NCBI RefSeq assembly: GCF_051014685.1
Contig: NC_135061.1
Span: forward strand, 682,001 to 746,000
Reading direction: 5' to 3'
Source: Ptiloglossa arizonensis
Taxonomy: Eukaryota; Arthropoda; Insecta; Hymenoptera; Colletidae
DNA length: 64,000 nucleotides
Of this stretch, positions 17,001 to 25,437 are shown piece after piece (positions within the stretch are counted from its first letter, which is position 1; every line of letters begins with the position of its first letter). Below the pieces are notes generated by a model. That model ran no database searches. It saw nothing but the letters and a program-made list of their open reading frames with translations, and was not told the origin of the DNA. A program made the position numbers and the translations under genes.

Positions 17001-17262
17001 TATAATGTGTAACGTATAACGTATAACGTATAACGTATCACGTATAACGTATAACGTATAACGTATAACGTATAACATATAAGGTACAACATATAACGTA
17101 ATACGTAGAACGTATAACGTGTAACGTGTAGAGCATATTGTATAACGTATAACGTATAACGTATAACGTGTAACGTGTAGAGCATATTGTATAACGTATA
17201 ACGTATAACGTATAAAGTATAACGTATAACGTTCAACGTGTAGCGTATAACGTAAAACGTAT
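11045..17262. repeat. Higher-order repeat block, copy B (~6.73 kb period)
   Basis: This is the second copy of the block at about 4,310-10,530, with the same order of variant heptamers and cassettes at an offset of 6,732-6,746 bp. The linking segment 10,531-11,044 resembles 3,840-4,310. Right of 17,262 the match breaks down into long runs of the consensus heptamer. Confidence 0.85.
13488..13775. repeat. 14-bp dimer sub-array, copy in block B
   Basis: Counterpart of the dimer run at 6,756-7,030. It is slightly longer, in keeping with whole-unit copy-number change. Confidence 0.85.
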
Positions 17263-17550
17263 GTCGTATAACGTATAACGTATAACGTATAACGTATAAC
17301 GTATAACGTATAACGTATAACGTATAACGTATAACGTATAACGTATAACGTATAACGTATAACGTATAACGTATAACGTATAACGTATAACGTATAACGT
17401 ATAACGTATAACGTATAACGTATAACGTATAACGTATAACGTATAACGTATAACGTATAACGTATAACGTATAACGTATAACGTATAACGTATAACGTAT
17501 AACGTATAACGTATAACGTATAACGTATAACGTATAACGTATAACGTATA

Positions 17551-18077
17551 ACGCATAACGTATAACGTATAACGTATAACGTATAACGTATAACGTTCAA
17601 CGTGTAGCGTATAACGTAAAACGTATGTCGTATAACGTATAACGTATAACGTATAACGTATAACGTATAACGTATAACGTATAACGTATAACGTATAACG
17701 TATAACGTATAACGTATAACGTATAACGTATAACGTATAACGTATAACGTATAACGTATAACGTATAACGTATAACGTATAACGTATAACGTATAACGTA
17801 TAACGTATAACGTATAACGTATAACGTATAACGTATAACGTATAACGTATAACGTATAACGTATAACGTATAACGTATAACGTATAACGTATAACGTATA
17901 ACGTATAACGTATAACGTATAACGTATAACGTATAACGTATAACGTATAACGTATAACGTATAACGTATAACGTATAACGTATAACGTATAACGTATAAC
18001 GCATAACGTATAACGTATAACGTATAACGTATAACGTATAACGTTCAACGTGTAGCGTATAACGTAAAACGTATGTC
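17551..18077. repeat. 448-bp local duplication within the heptamer array
   Basis: The landmark series of an ATAACGC unit, then a TTCAACGTGTAGCG segment, then AAAACGTATGTCG occurs at 17,551-17,630 and again at 17,999-18,077. The offset is 448 bp, exactly 64 heptamers. Nearly pure consensus heptamers fill the interval. Confidence 0.75.
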
Positions 18078-19003
18078 GTATAACGTATAACGTATAACGT
18101 ATAACGTATAACGTATAACGTATAACGTATAACGTATAACGTATAACGTATAACGTATAACGTATAACGTATAACGTATAACGTATAACGTATAACGTAT
18201 CACGTATAACGTATAACGTATAACGTATAACGTATAACATATAAGGTACAACATATAACGTAATACGTAGAACGTATAACGTGTAACGTGTAGAGCATAT
18301 TGTATAACGTATAACGTATAACGTATAACGTGTAACGTGTAGAGCATATTGTATAACGTATAACGTATAACGTATAACGTGTAACGTATAACGTTCAACG
18401 TGTAGCGTATAACGTAAAACGTATGTCGTATAACGTATAACGTATAACGTATAACGTATAACGTATAACGTATAACGTATAACGTATAACGTATAACGTA
18501 TAACGTATAACGTATAACGTATAACGTATAACGTATAACGTATAACGTATAACGTATAACGTATAACGTATAGCGTATAACGTATGACGCATGTCGCATA
18601 ACGTATAACGTGTAACGTATAACGTGTAACGTATAACGCATTGCCTTATACCGTATAACGTATAACGTGAAACGAATAACGTATAACGTATAACGTATAA
18701 CGTATAACGTATAACGTATAACGTATAACGTATAACGTATAACGTATAACGTATAACGTATAACGTATAACGTATAACGTATAACGTATAACGTATAACG
18801 TATAACGTATAACGTATAACGTATAACGTATAACGTATAACGTGTAACGTATAACGTGTAACGTATAACGCATAACGTATAACGTATAACGTATAACGTA
18901 TAACGTATAACGTATAACGTATAGCGTATAACGTATAACGCATAGCCTATACCGTCTAACGAATAACGTGAAGCGAATATCGTTAAACGCATAACGTATA
19001 AGG

Positions 19004-19784
19004 ATTTTGTGTCGAAAATCAGCGGTGTATTGTTTCCCGGTGACATCGGTTCGGATAAAAAATCTAGAGCTATCCAAACGTCAGGCACACCAGCTCGTAG
19101 CTCGCATCCTTCAACACGCTGCTTTGTGCCCAAAGTGTGTGGGCGTCGTGTCCGTCCTCCAGATAACAAAGAAGAACTGTTCGTGTCCTGCCGAAAATTT
19201 CAAAGCCCCAGCAGCGAATTGCTTCCTGGTGGCATCGGTCCGGAACAAAAATCTCGATCTATCCACACGCTGGGCACACCACCGTGTAGCTGGCATTCTA
19301 CAACACGCTGCTGTGTGCCCAATGTGAGTGGTCGTCTCGTCTTTTCTCGAGATAATAGAGAAGAAGGGTTCGAGACGTGTCGAAAATTTCAAAGCTCCAG
19401 CGGCGTAATGCTTCCCGCTGACATCGGTCCGGAACAAAAATTTCGAGCTATTCACATGTTAGGCACACCACGCGTAGCTGGCATCCTACAACATGCTGCT
19501 GTGTGCCGAAAGTGTGTGGTCGTCGTGTCCGTTCTCGAGATTATAGAGAATAACTCTACCGAGACGTGTCGAAAACTTCAAAGTCGGAGCGGTGTATCGC
19601 TTCCCATTGACATCAGTCCGAAACAAATGTCTCGAGCTATCTACACCTTAGGCACATCACCGCGTAGCTGGCATTCTACAACACGCAGCTGTGTGCTCAA
19701 AGTGTATGGTTGTCTTGTCCGTTCTCGAGATAATAGAAAAGAACTGTTCGAGACGTGCCGAAAATTTCAAAGTCCCAACGGCGT
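19004..19784 (+). repeat. 189-bp satellite, left part
   Basis: Four monomers and the start of a fifth are visible. The shared segment CGAAAA(T/C)TT is at 19,192, 19,381, 19,570 and 19,759, exactly 189 bp apart. The first monomer (from 19,013) is about 10 bp shorter. Each contains recognisable blocks: TTCAAAGTC, GCTTCCC..GACATC, GGCACA and a CTCGAGATAAT segment. The fifth monomer is interrupted at about 19,784 by the retrotransposon. The satellite abuts the heptamer array directly, with no unique DNA between. 189 is a multiple of three and one plus-strand frame stays open through these copies, but individual monomers are frame-shifted relative to each other, so a coding role is not supported. 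Confidence 0.93.
19771..19784 (+). repeat. Target-site duplication, left copy
   Basis: AGTCCCAACGGCGT belongs to the 189-bp satellite monomer and is repeated with one A/G difference at 25,017-25,030, immediately beyond the poly(A) tail. The left edge is slightly uncertain because of A residues shared with the tail. Confidence 0.75.
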
Positions 19785-21317
19785 GGTGGCCACCACCTCG
19801 CGAGGGCTGACTACAGCCTCCGTGAGGTCGGTTGGCCAGGCCGCGACGGAGGCGCGGAGGGCTCTCCAGGAGCTGGGACGCCGTGTCCCAGCTGCCTTGG
19901 AGTACACGAACGCCCAATTGAGGCAGCGTGTGGAAGCATTGCAAGATGAGCTTGCGTGCTCGCGGAGGGAGACGGACGCCCTTAAGAGGCGCCCTCATCC
20001 GGGGCCGACGGGCGAGTGCACGTGTGGGAGAGGGAAAGCGGGAGCTCCCCCCACACCAGCGACGTCCATGAGGAGCATCGAGCTCCTCATGGACGCCAAG
20101 ATGGCGGCCATGATGGCCGTCATCCGCGGGGAAATCCGGACGGCGCTTCGCCCCAAGGGCGGAGCGCCGGCGGGACCGAGGACCGGGCCCGGGAAACAAC
20201 CGGGGGGCGGGGGCACAAATGCCTCCGCCGCCGCCCCCATCCGGTCCCTTGTGGACGGAGGTCCTGGGCCGAAAGGAAAAAAGGACGGCGAGGAGGGCGG
20301 CCCGGGTGCCGCCGCCTCCCCCGCCGGTTGCCCCGAAGAGGGACGGAAAGGCGGGGAAGGCGAAGCCCCGTCTGAGACGCCCCCCTTCAACGGCAGCAGT
20401 CATGCTGACCGTCCCGGAGGGGGGGGGGCGTCTCCTACGGGGAGGTGATGGCGGCGGCCAAGGAGAAGATATCCTTGGCCGCACTCGCCATCGAGTCGGT
20501 CCGCCCGAGATGGGCGGTGACGGGGGCGCTCATGCTGCGCGTGAGCGGCCCCGACAACGCAGCCAGGGCGGACCGACTGGCCGAAAAGCTGGGCGAGGCC
20601 TTGGCACCCCGGGGTGTCAGGGTCGCCCGGCCCACAAAAAGCGCGGAGCTGCGCGTTTGTGGGCTGGACGACTCGGTCACCCGGGAGGAGGTGGCCGGGG
20701 CGCTGGCCCAAGCCGGTAGCTGCTCTGAGGGGGACATCCGGACCGGGGAGGTCCGGCGGTCCTCCTCCGGCCTGGGAGCGGTGTGGGCACGGTGCCCTCT
20801 TCCGGCTGCCCGGAAGTTAGAAGCAGTCGGGAGGATCGTGGTGGGGTGGGTGTCGGCGAGGATCGAGGTCCTCGCCCAACGCCCACTCCAGTGGTACCGC
20901 TGCCTGGAGACGGGCCATGTCAGGCAGCGGTGCACCTCCGCGGTGGACCGCATCGGTGCTTGTTACCGCTGCGGTGCCGAAGGCCACCGCGCGAGCCACT
21001 GCGCGGCGGCCCCCAAGTGCCCGCTGTGTGCGGACATGGGGAGACCCGCCGCGCACCGAATAGGGGGGAAGCAGTGTACCCCCCCATCCCGACGAGGGCA
21101 GAGGAGGGGGGCGCCGGGGCCGCTCCCGGCGCCGGTGAGAGTAGCCCCAGCTGCGAGCGCCGCGGCGCCCGCGGACCTGGCCGCGACCGCCGCGACGGCC
21201 GCAAAGAAGGGGTCGGAGGCGGCGACGGCGTTGATGTCCGCGATGGAGGTGGACATTGGCCCCGCCGCCGTCCTCACGGAGGTGCCACCAGGAGGCGGTG
21301 AGGAGGCCATCAATTAA
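19785..21317 (+). pseudogene. Retrotransposon ORF1 (Gag-like, zinc knuckles), frameshifted
   Basis: ORF1 of the R1-clade element would bind element RNA in a ribonucleoprotein. Its first part (frame of 19,009) has an alpha-helical, coiled-coil-like segment, then Gly/Pro/Lys-rich low-complexity sequence, and stops at 20,446-20,448. The second part (to 21,317) is in another frame and includes the conserved start GVSYGEVMAAAKEKI and the zinc-knuckle region. The switch falls at a run of ten G (20,419-20,428), so one extra G or two fewer would join the frames. The knuckle region (about 20,890-21,080) has a CYRCGAEGHRASHC knuckle and a following CPLC..H..C motif. The preceding knuckle reads WYRCLETGHVRQRC, its first cysteine replaced by tryptophan. 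No ATG occurs near the 5' junction, so the N-terminus is probably missing. Confidence 0.85.
20419..20428 (+). other. Ten-G tract at the ORF1 frameshift
   Basis: The upstream ORF1 frame enters this homopolymer and ends 18 nt after it, while the conserved downstream frame continues from it. Slippage at replication, a sequencing homopolymer error or programmed frameshifting would all look the same. Confidence 0.7.
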
Positions 21318-21319
21318 TG
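21315..21319 (+). promoter_or_regulatory. TAATG stop/start overlap between ORF1 and ORF2
   Basis: The ORF1 stop TAA and the ORF2 ATG share one base. In the related telomeric element SART1, ORF2 is made by termination-reinitiation at such an overlap. A similar mechanism here is inference. Confidence 0.75.
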
Positions 21320-24300
21320 GCTCCCCGCCTCCTCCTGCAGGCCAACCTCAACCACTGCCGCGCAGCGCAGGACCTAATGTGTCAGACGCTGGCGGAGTGG
21401 GGGGGTGGTCTAGCAGTCGCTGCCGAGCCGTACCGCGTCCCCGACCATCCGCATTGGATGGGGGATGCGGACGGCTTGGTGGCGGCTGTGTGGCAGGGCG
21501 GTGACGGGTCCCCTCCGTTCTCCTTACTGGAGAGCGGGGCGGGATTCATCGCCGTCCAGTGGGGGGGAGTCGCCGTGGTGGGGTGCTACGTTTCGCCCAA
21601 CTGCGGCCTTGCTGCCTTCGAGCAGTACTTGGCCGGGGTGGGGGCGTGCCTCACAAGGATTGCGCCCCGGCCGGTGCTGGTCCTGGGGGACTTCAATGCC
21701 TGGTCTGTGGCATGGGGGTCCCCCAGGACCAATCGGAGGGGCGAGGCTCTGGGCGACTGGGCGGCGGGCTTCGACCTCCGGTTGATTAACCGGGGGTCGG
21801 AGCTGACGTGCGTGCGGCGCGGGGGAGGGTCCATAGTGGATTTGACGTTTGGATCCCCCGGCGCCGCGCGTATGGTGTCCGGGTGGGACGTGGTGGTGGG
21901 GGAGGAGACATTATCGGACCACCGGTATATCCGCGTGGTCCTGACCGCCCCCGAGGCCGCCGCGGCCCCACACCGACACCTCCGCCCGGGAGCGGGTAGC
22001 GCCCCACCACGCAGATGGGCGCTTCGGCGCCTTGACAAGGACGTCCTGGTGGCAGCCGCTCTAGCCGAAACCTGGCCTCGACGGGAGACCAGGCTGCCCG
22101 ACCTGGAGGGGGCCGTGGCTCGGCTCGGGAGCGCCGTCGCGCGCATTTGCGACGCGGCGATGCCCCGGGCCGGGCCGCGGTCTCCTCGTCGGGCGGTGTA
22201 CTGGTGGTCGGGCGAAATCGGGGAATTGCGGACAGCATGCGTCCGGGCCCGACGCCAGTACACCCGCGCGCGTCGTCGGGCCGGACGGAACGGCGACGAC
22301 GGCGCGCGGGCGGGGGCGGCGGAACTGTAGGAGTCCTATCGCGCGGAAAAGAGGGCTCTGCAGGTCGCCATCAAACGGGCCAAGGCCCAGAGCTGGAAGG
22401 AGCTCCTCGAGACCCTCGAGCGGGATCCATGGGGGCGCCCATACCGGATAGTTCTGAATAAACTCCGGCCATGGGCTCCCCCGATCACCGAGGGTCTCGA
22501 CCCCCAGCTCTTGAGGGACGTGGTCGACACGCTCTTCCCGATCGTGGGGGAGAGCGGGCCACGTCCCTCTGCGGACCCGACCACCTGGTCCGCCGAGCTG
22601 GGGGTCTCGGCTGGGGAGCTAGCCGCGGCCATCCGAAGACTCGGGGCGAAGGATACTGCCCCGGGTCCTTCGGGAGTGCCCGGCCGAGTCTGGGTCTTGG
22701 CCGCGGACGTCCTGGGTGACGGCCTCCGGGAGCTATTCGACCGCTGCCTGGAGGCGGGGCGATTCCCCTCCGCATGGAAGGTGGCCCGAATGGTCCTCCT
22801 CCGGAAAGAGGGTAGGCCCGCGGACTCTCCGTCCGCGTACCGGCCGATTTGCCTGCTCGACGATGTGGGCAAGCTCCTAGAAAGAGTCGTAGCGGCCCGC
22901 ATCGTCGGGCACCTGTCGCGGGGTGGGCCCGGGCTGGCGGAGTGCCAGTTCGGGTTCCGGGAGGGCCGGTCGACGATCGACGCGATTCGACGCGTCCGGT
23001 CCCTCTCGGCCTCGGCGGTCTCCCGGGGTGGGGTGGCATTGGCGGTGTCCTTGGACATCGCCAATGCGTTTAACACCCTACCCTGGGAGGCGATTAGGCG
23101 GGGGCTTGAGGAACATCGAGTCCCCGCCTACCTTAGGGCAGTCGTCGAGGACTACCTCCGCGACAGGTGGATCGAGTATCCGGGCCGGTGCGGGACGGAG
23201 AGGAGAGCGGTGTACTCCGGGGTTCCGCAGGGGTCGGTGTTAGGACCCCTGCTGTGGAGCCTCGGGTACGACACCGTCCTGCGGGCCGAAGACCTCCCCG
23301 ACGGCGTCAGCCTGACGTGTTACGCGGACGACACCTTGTTGTTGGCCGTCGGGGGGGACTGGAGGGGGGCTGTTCGGGCCGCCGAGGACGGTGCCCGGCG
23401 CGTCGTCTCCCGGATCAGGGGGATCGGTTTGGAGGTGGCTCTCCACAAAACCGAGGTACTCGGGATGTATAGACCCCGGGGAGAGCCGCCTCCCCCCCTG
23501 ATCCGGGTGGGTGAGATAGACGTCGAGGTGGGGTCTCAGATGAAATATCTGGGACTTCACCTCGACAGCCACTGGCGCTTCGAGGGCCATTTCCGGGCCC
23601 TGGCCCCGCGGTTGGAGGGGATAGCTGGCGCTTTGGGCCGTATCCTCCCCAACCTGCGGGGCCCGAGTGACCGGGTTCGCCGCCTCTACGCGGGAATGGT
23701 CCACTCGGTGGCCCTATACGGGGCCCCCGTTTGGGCGGGCGACCTGGCCGCCTCCCGGCGCAGCAAGGTATTGCTGCGCCGGGTTCAAAGGCGGCTTGCA
23801 CTTCGGATCGCCCGGGGGTACCGGACCGTTTCGTATGAGGCGGCGAGCGTCCTGTCAGGGCTACCCCCGGCGGACTTGATCGCGGGCGTGCGTGCGGCTT
23901 TCTACGAGGGCCGCATGCGCGCCCGCGAGGATGGGGTGGTCCTGGCGGGATGCGAGGTGGAGGCCCTCAAGCGCCAGGCCCGGGAGTCTATGCTGCAGCT
24001 TTGGCAGCAGCGGCTGGCCGAGCCGTTGTTCGGCCAGAGGACTGTCGGGGCTATCCGGCCGGTCCTGTTTGAGTGGCTGGGTAGGCGCTTCGGCTCACTC
24101 ACCTACCGGTTGGTGCAGGTGCTGTCCGGACACGGATGCTTCGGACAGTACCTGTGCCGAGTCGGTGTGGAAGAGGCGGCGCGCTGCTGGCACTGTCCAG
24201 CGGACGAGGACACGGCGCAACACACCCTCGAGGTGTGTCCAGCCTGGGGGGTGGAGCGCCGTGTCCTCACGGCCGTGATTGGGGCGGATCTCTCGCTGCC

Positions 24301-24391
24301 GGGCGTGGTACGGGCCATGCTCGGCAGCGAGCCGCATTCGCGAGAGGGGGAGACTGCGAGAGAGGCCTCGTCCGAGGCCGGGGGCGGGTAG
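21317..24391 (+). pseudogene. Retrotransposon ORF2 (endonuclease and reverse transcriptase) with one in-frame stop
   Basis: ORF2 is one frame of 1,024 codons broken only by a TAG at codon 338 (22,328-22,330). The protein would nick the target and copy element RNA by target-primed reverse transcription. The N-terminal APE endonuclease has its expected residues: Asn10 in QANLN, Glu37 in AEPY, Asp125 and Asn127 in GDFNAWS, and Asp201-His202 in SDHRY. The reverse transcriptase has SLDIANAFN (Asp580), GVPQGSVLGPLLW and CYADDTLL (Asp671-Asp672). A C-terminal CWHC..H..C motif typical of the clade lies near 24,187. The start ATG overlaps the ORF1 stop as TAATG at 21,315-21,319. The TAG separates the two enzymatic domains, so this copy should not make a full-length protein without readthrough. 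Confidence 0.92.
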
Positions 24392-24615
24392 GCCTCCGGA
24401 AGGGCCGGGGAGGCCACCCTGAGAGCGGCGGGCGGGGGTACGTAGCCCTTGAGTCTCGTGCCACCGCCCGTCGCCTAAGGGGGGAGAAATAAGGGACGGC
24501 GACGCTCTCGAGGGCGGAGAGGCCAGAGCCGCCCTCGGGAGCGTACGAACCGGGGTGCAGCCGCGCCGACGGCGCGGTCCTAGAACCGTGCCTCCGGCCC
24601 GGCTATGGGGGCCGT

Positions 24616-24648
24616 GGGCGGTCGTGAGTGTGGGACTCACGGCCGCCC
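24616..24648 (+). other. 3' UTR hairpin 1
   Basis: A 13-bp stem (24,616-24,628 with 24,636-24,648) pairs GGGCGGTCGTGAG with CTCACGGCCGCCC, including one G-U pair, around a 7-nt loop. Confidence 0.6.
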
Positions 24649-24792
24649 TCGGGCGGCCCCCGGGAGTGGGATGACGGAGCAGTGTGGCCCTGCTCCGCCG
24701 TCGGGCGCCAGAGCGCCGAGGAGAAAGCAGGGAAGGGAGGGTGAAGTACCCCCTCCCTTCCCTGGAACGGGAGGACACGGGCGCGAGAGCCC

Positions 24793-24848
24793 TGCACGGG
24801 GGGGCACCTGATGATATGATGTTTTCGGTCCCAGGTGCTCCCCCTGCA
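24793..24848 (+). other. 3' UTR hairpin 2
   Basis: The arms 24,793-24,810 and 24,832-24,848 are complementary over about 16 bp (ends TGCA, core GCACCTG) with one bulge or mismatch region and a 21-nt loop. It lies about 140 bp before the poly(A) tail. Confidence 0.6.
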
Positions 24849-24990
24849 TAGTGCGAGGATGGCCACCGTGGTGGGTTTTAGTGGGCAGGTCCCGCACCCG
24901 TTGGGTTTCCTTCCGGGCGCGGGGAATCCCACACTCCCCCCGCCCCTCCCCAGGCGGCGGGGGGGTCTTTCGAAGATTTCCCCCACGTAT

Positions 24991-25017
<27 letters not shown>
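24991..25017 (+). other. Retrotransposon poly(A) tail
   Basis: A run of 27 A immediately before the satellite resumes marks the 3' end of the element. Its uninterrupted state argues for a fairly recent insertion. Confidence 0.85.
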
Positions 25018-25022
<5 letters not shown>

Positions 25023-25030
25023 AGCGGCGT
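25017..25030 (+). repeat. Target-site duplication, right copy
   Basis: AGTCCCAGCGGCGT follows the poly(A) run and continues into a normal satellite monomer. The first A cannot be told apart from the tail. Confidence 0.75.
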
Positions 25031-25437
25031 ATTGCTTCCCGGTGATATCGGTCCGGAACAAAAATGTTGAGATATCCACGAGTTAGGCACACCTCCTCGT
25101 AGCTGGCATCCTACAACACGCTGCTGTGTGCCCAAAGTGTGTGGTCCTCGTGTCCGTTCTCGAGATTATAAAGAATAACTCTACCGAGACGTGTCGAAAA
25201 CTTCAAAGTCGCAGCGGTGTATCGCTTCCCAGTGACATCAGTCCGAAACAAAAGTCTCGAGCTATCTACACGTTAGGCACATCACCGCGTAGCTGGCATC
25301 CTACAACACGCTGCTGTGTGCCCAAAGTGTGTGGTCCTCGTGTCCGTTCTCGAGATAATAGAGAATAACCGTATCGTGCCGTGTCGAAGACTTCGAAGTC
25401 GCAGCGGCGTATTGCTTCCCGGTGACATCGGTCCGGA
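25018..25437 (+). repeat. 189-bp satellite, right part
   Basis: The interrupted monomer resumes just after the retrotransposon poly(A) tract. One complete monomer of 190 bp follows (CGAAAA at 25,195, CGAAGA at 25,385). A last partial monomer stops abruptly after GGTCCGGA at 25,437, where non-repetitive DNA begins. Confidence 0.92.

Larger units (their letters stand above)
1..19003. repeat. Heptamer satellite array, unit ATAACGT
   Basis: The first 19 kb is an almost uninterrupted tandem array of a 7-bp unit read as ATAACGT on the plus strand (ACGTTAT on the minus). Each unit carries one CpG. Common variants are ACAACGT, GTAACGT, ATAGCGT, ATAACGC and AGAACGT, and more degenerate cassettes recur. 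The array runs off the left end of the window, so 19 kb is a minimum. Toward the right edge (about 18,930-19,003) units become progressively irregular, as is usual at satellite margins. The plus strand has TAA in every frame. The minus strand is open in all three frames and gives the same seven-residue repeat in each, so the long minus-strand frames are not evidence of coding. The unit is not G-rich and does not match TTAGG-type insect telomere repeats; a pericentromeric or subtelomeric satellite is more likely, but location is inference. Confidence 0.97.
24392..24990 (+). other. Retrotransposon 3' UTR
   Basis: A noncoding GC-rich stretch between the ORF2 stop and the poly(A) tail, containing several inverted repeats. 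In R1/R2-type elements the 3' UTR is bound by the reverse transcriptase to start target-primed copying. That role is assumed by analogy. Confidence 0.75.
19785..25017 (+). mobile_element. R1-clade non-LTR retrotransposon inserted in the 189-bp satellite
   Basis: About 5.2 kb of GC-rich sequence contains, in order, an ORF1 with zinc knuckles, an ORF2 with APE-type endonuclease and reverse transcriptase plus a C-terminal cysteine-histidine motif, a 3' UTR of about 600 bp and a poly(A) run at 24,991-25,017. This architecture and the protein motifs fit the R1 clade, whose members (R1, RT, TRAS, SART, Waldo) often target specific repeats. The satellite reads AGTCCCAACGGCGT before the element (19,771-19,784) and AGTCCCAGCGGCGT after it (25,017-25,030). 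That is a 14-bp target-site duplication with one later substitution, and 14 bp is the size known for R1. The ORF1 frame is open from the 5' junction with no early ATG, so 5' truncation is likely. Confidence 0.9.

Noticed and set aside
1..19003. Heptamer array as a telomere
   Set aside because: The unit lacks the G-rich strand of known insect telomere repeats, and its orientation and interruptions resemble a satellite. A novel telomere sequence cannot be excluded but has no support here.
1..19003. CRISPR-like direct repeats
   Set aside because: There are no unique spacers of constant length and the surroundings are eukaryotic.
64..19169. Dozens of long minus-strand open frames encoding YVIRYTL-type repeats
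   Set aside because: A 7-bp repeat read in triplets gives the same seven-residue repeat in all three frames. The frames are a consequence of a stop-free heptamer, with no independent sign of coding.
19657..24778. Long antisense open frames across the retrotransposon
   Set aside because: GC-rich sequence is poor in stop codons on both strands. All recognised motifs lie in the plus-strand frames of ORF1 and ORF2.
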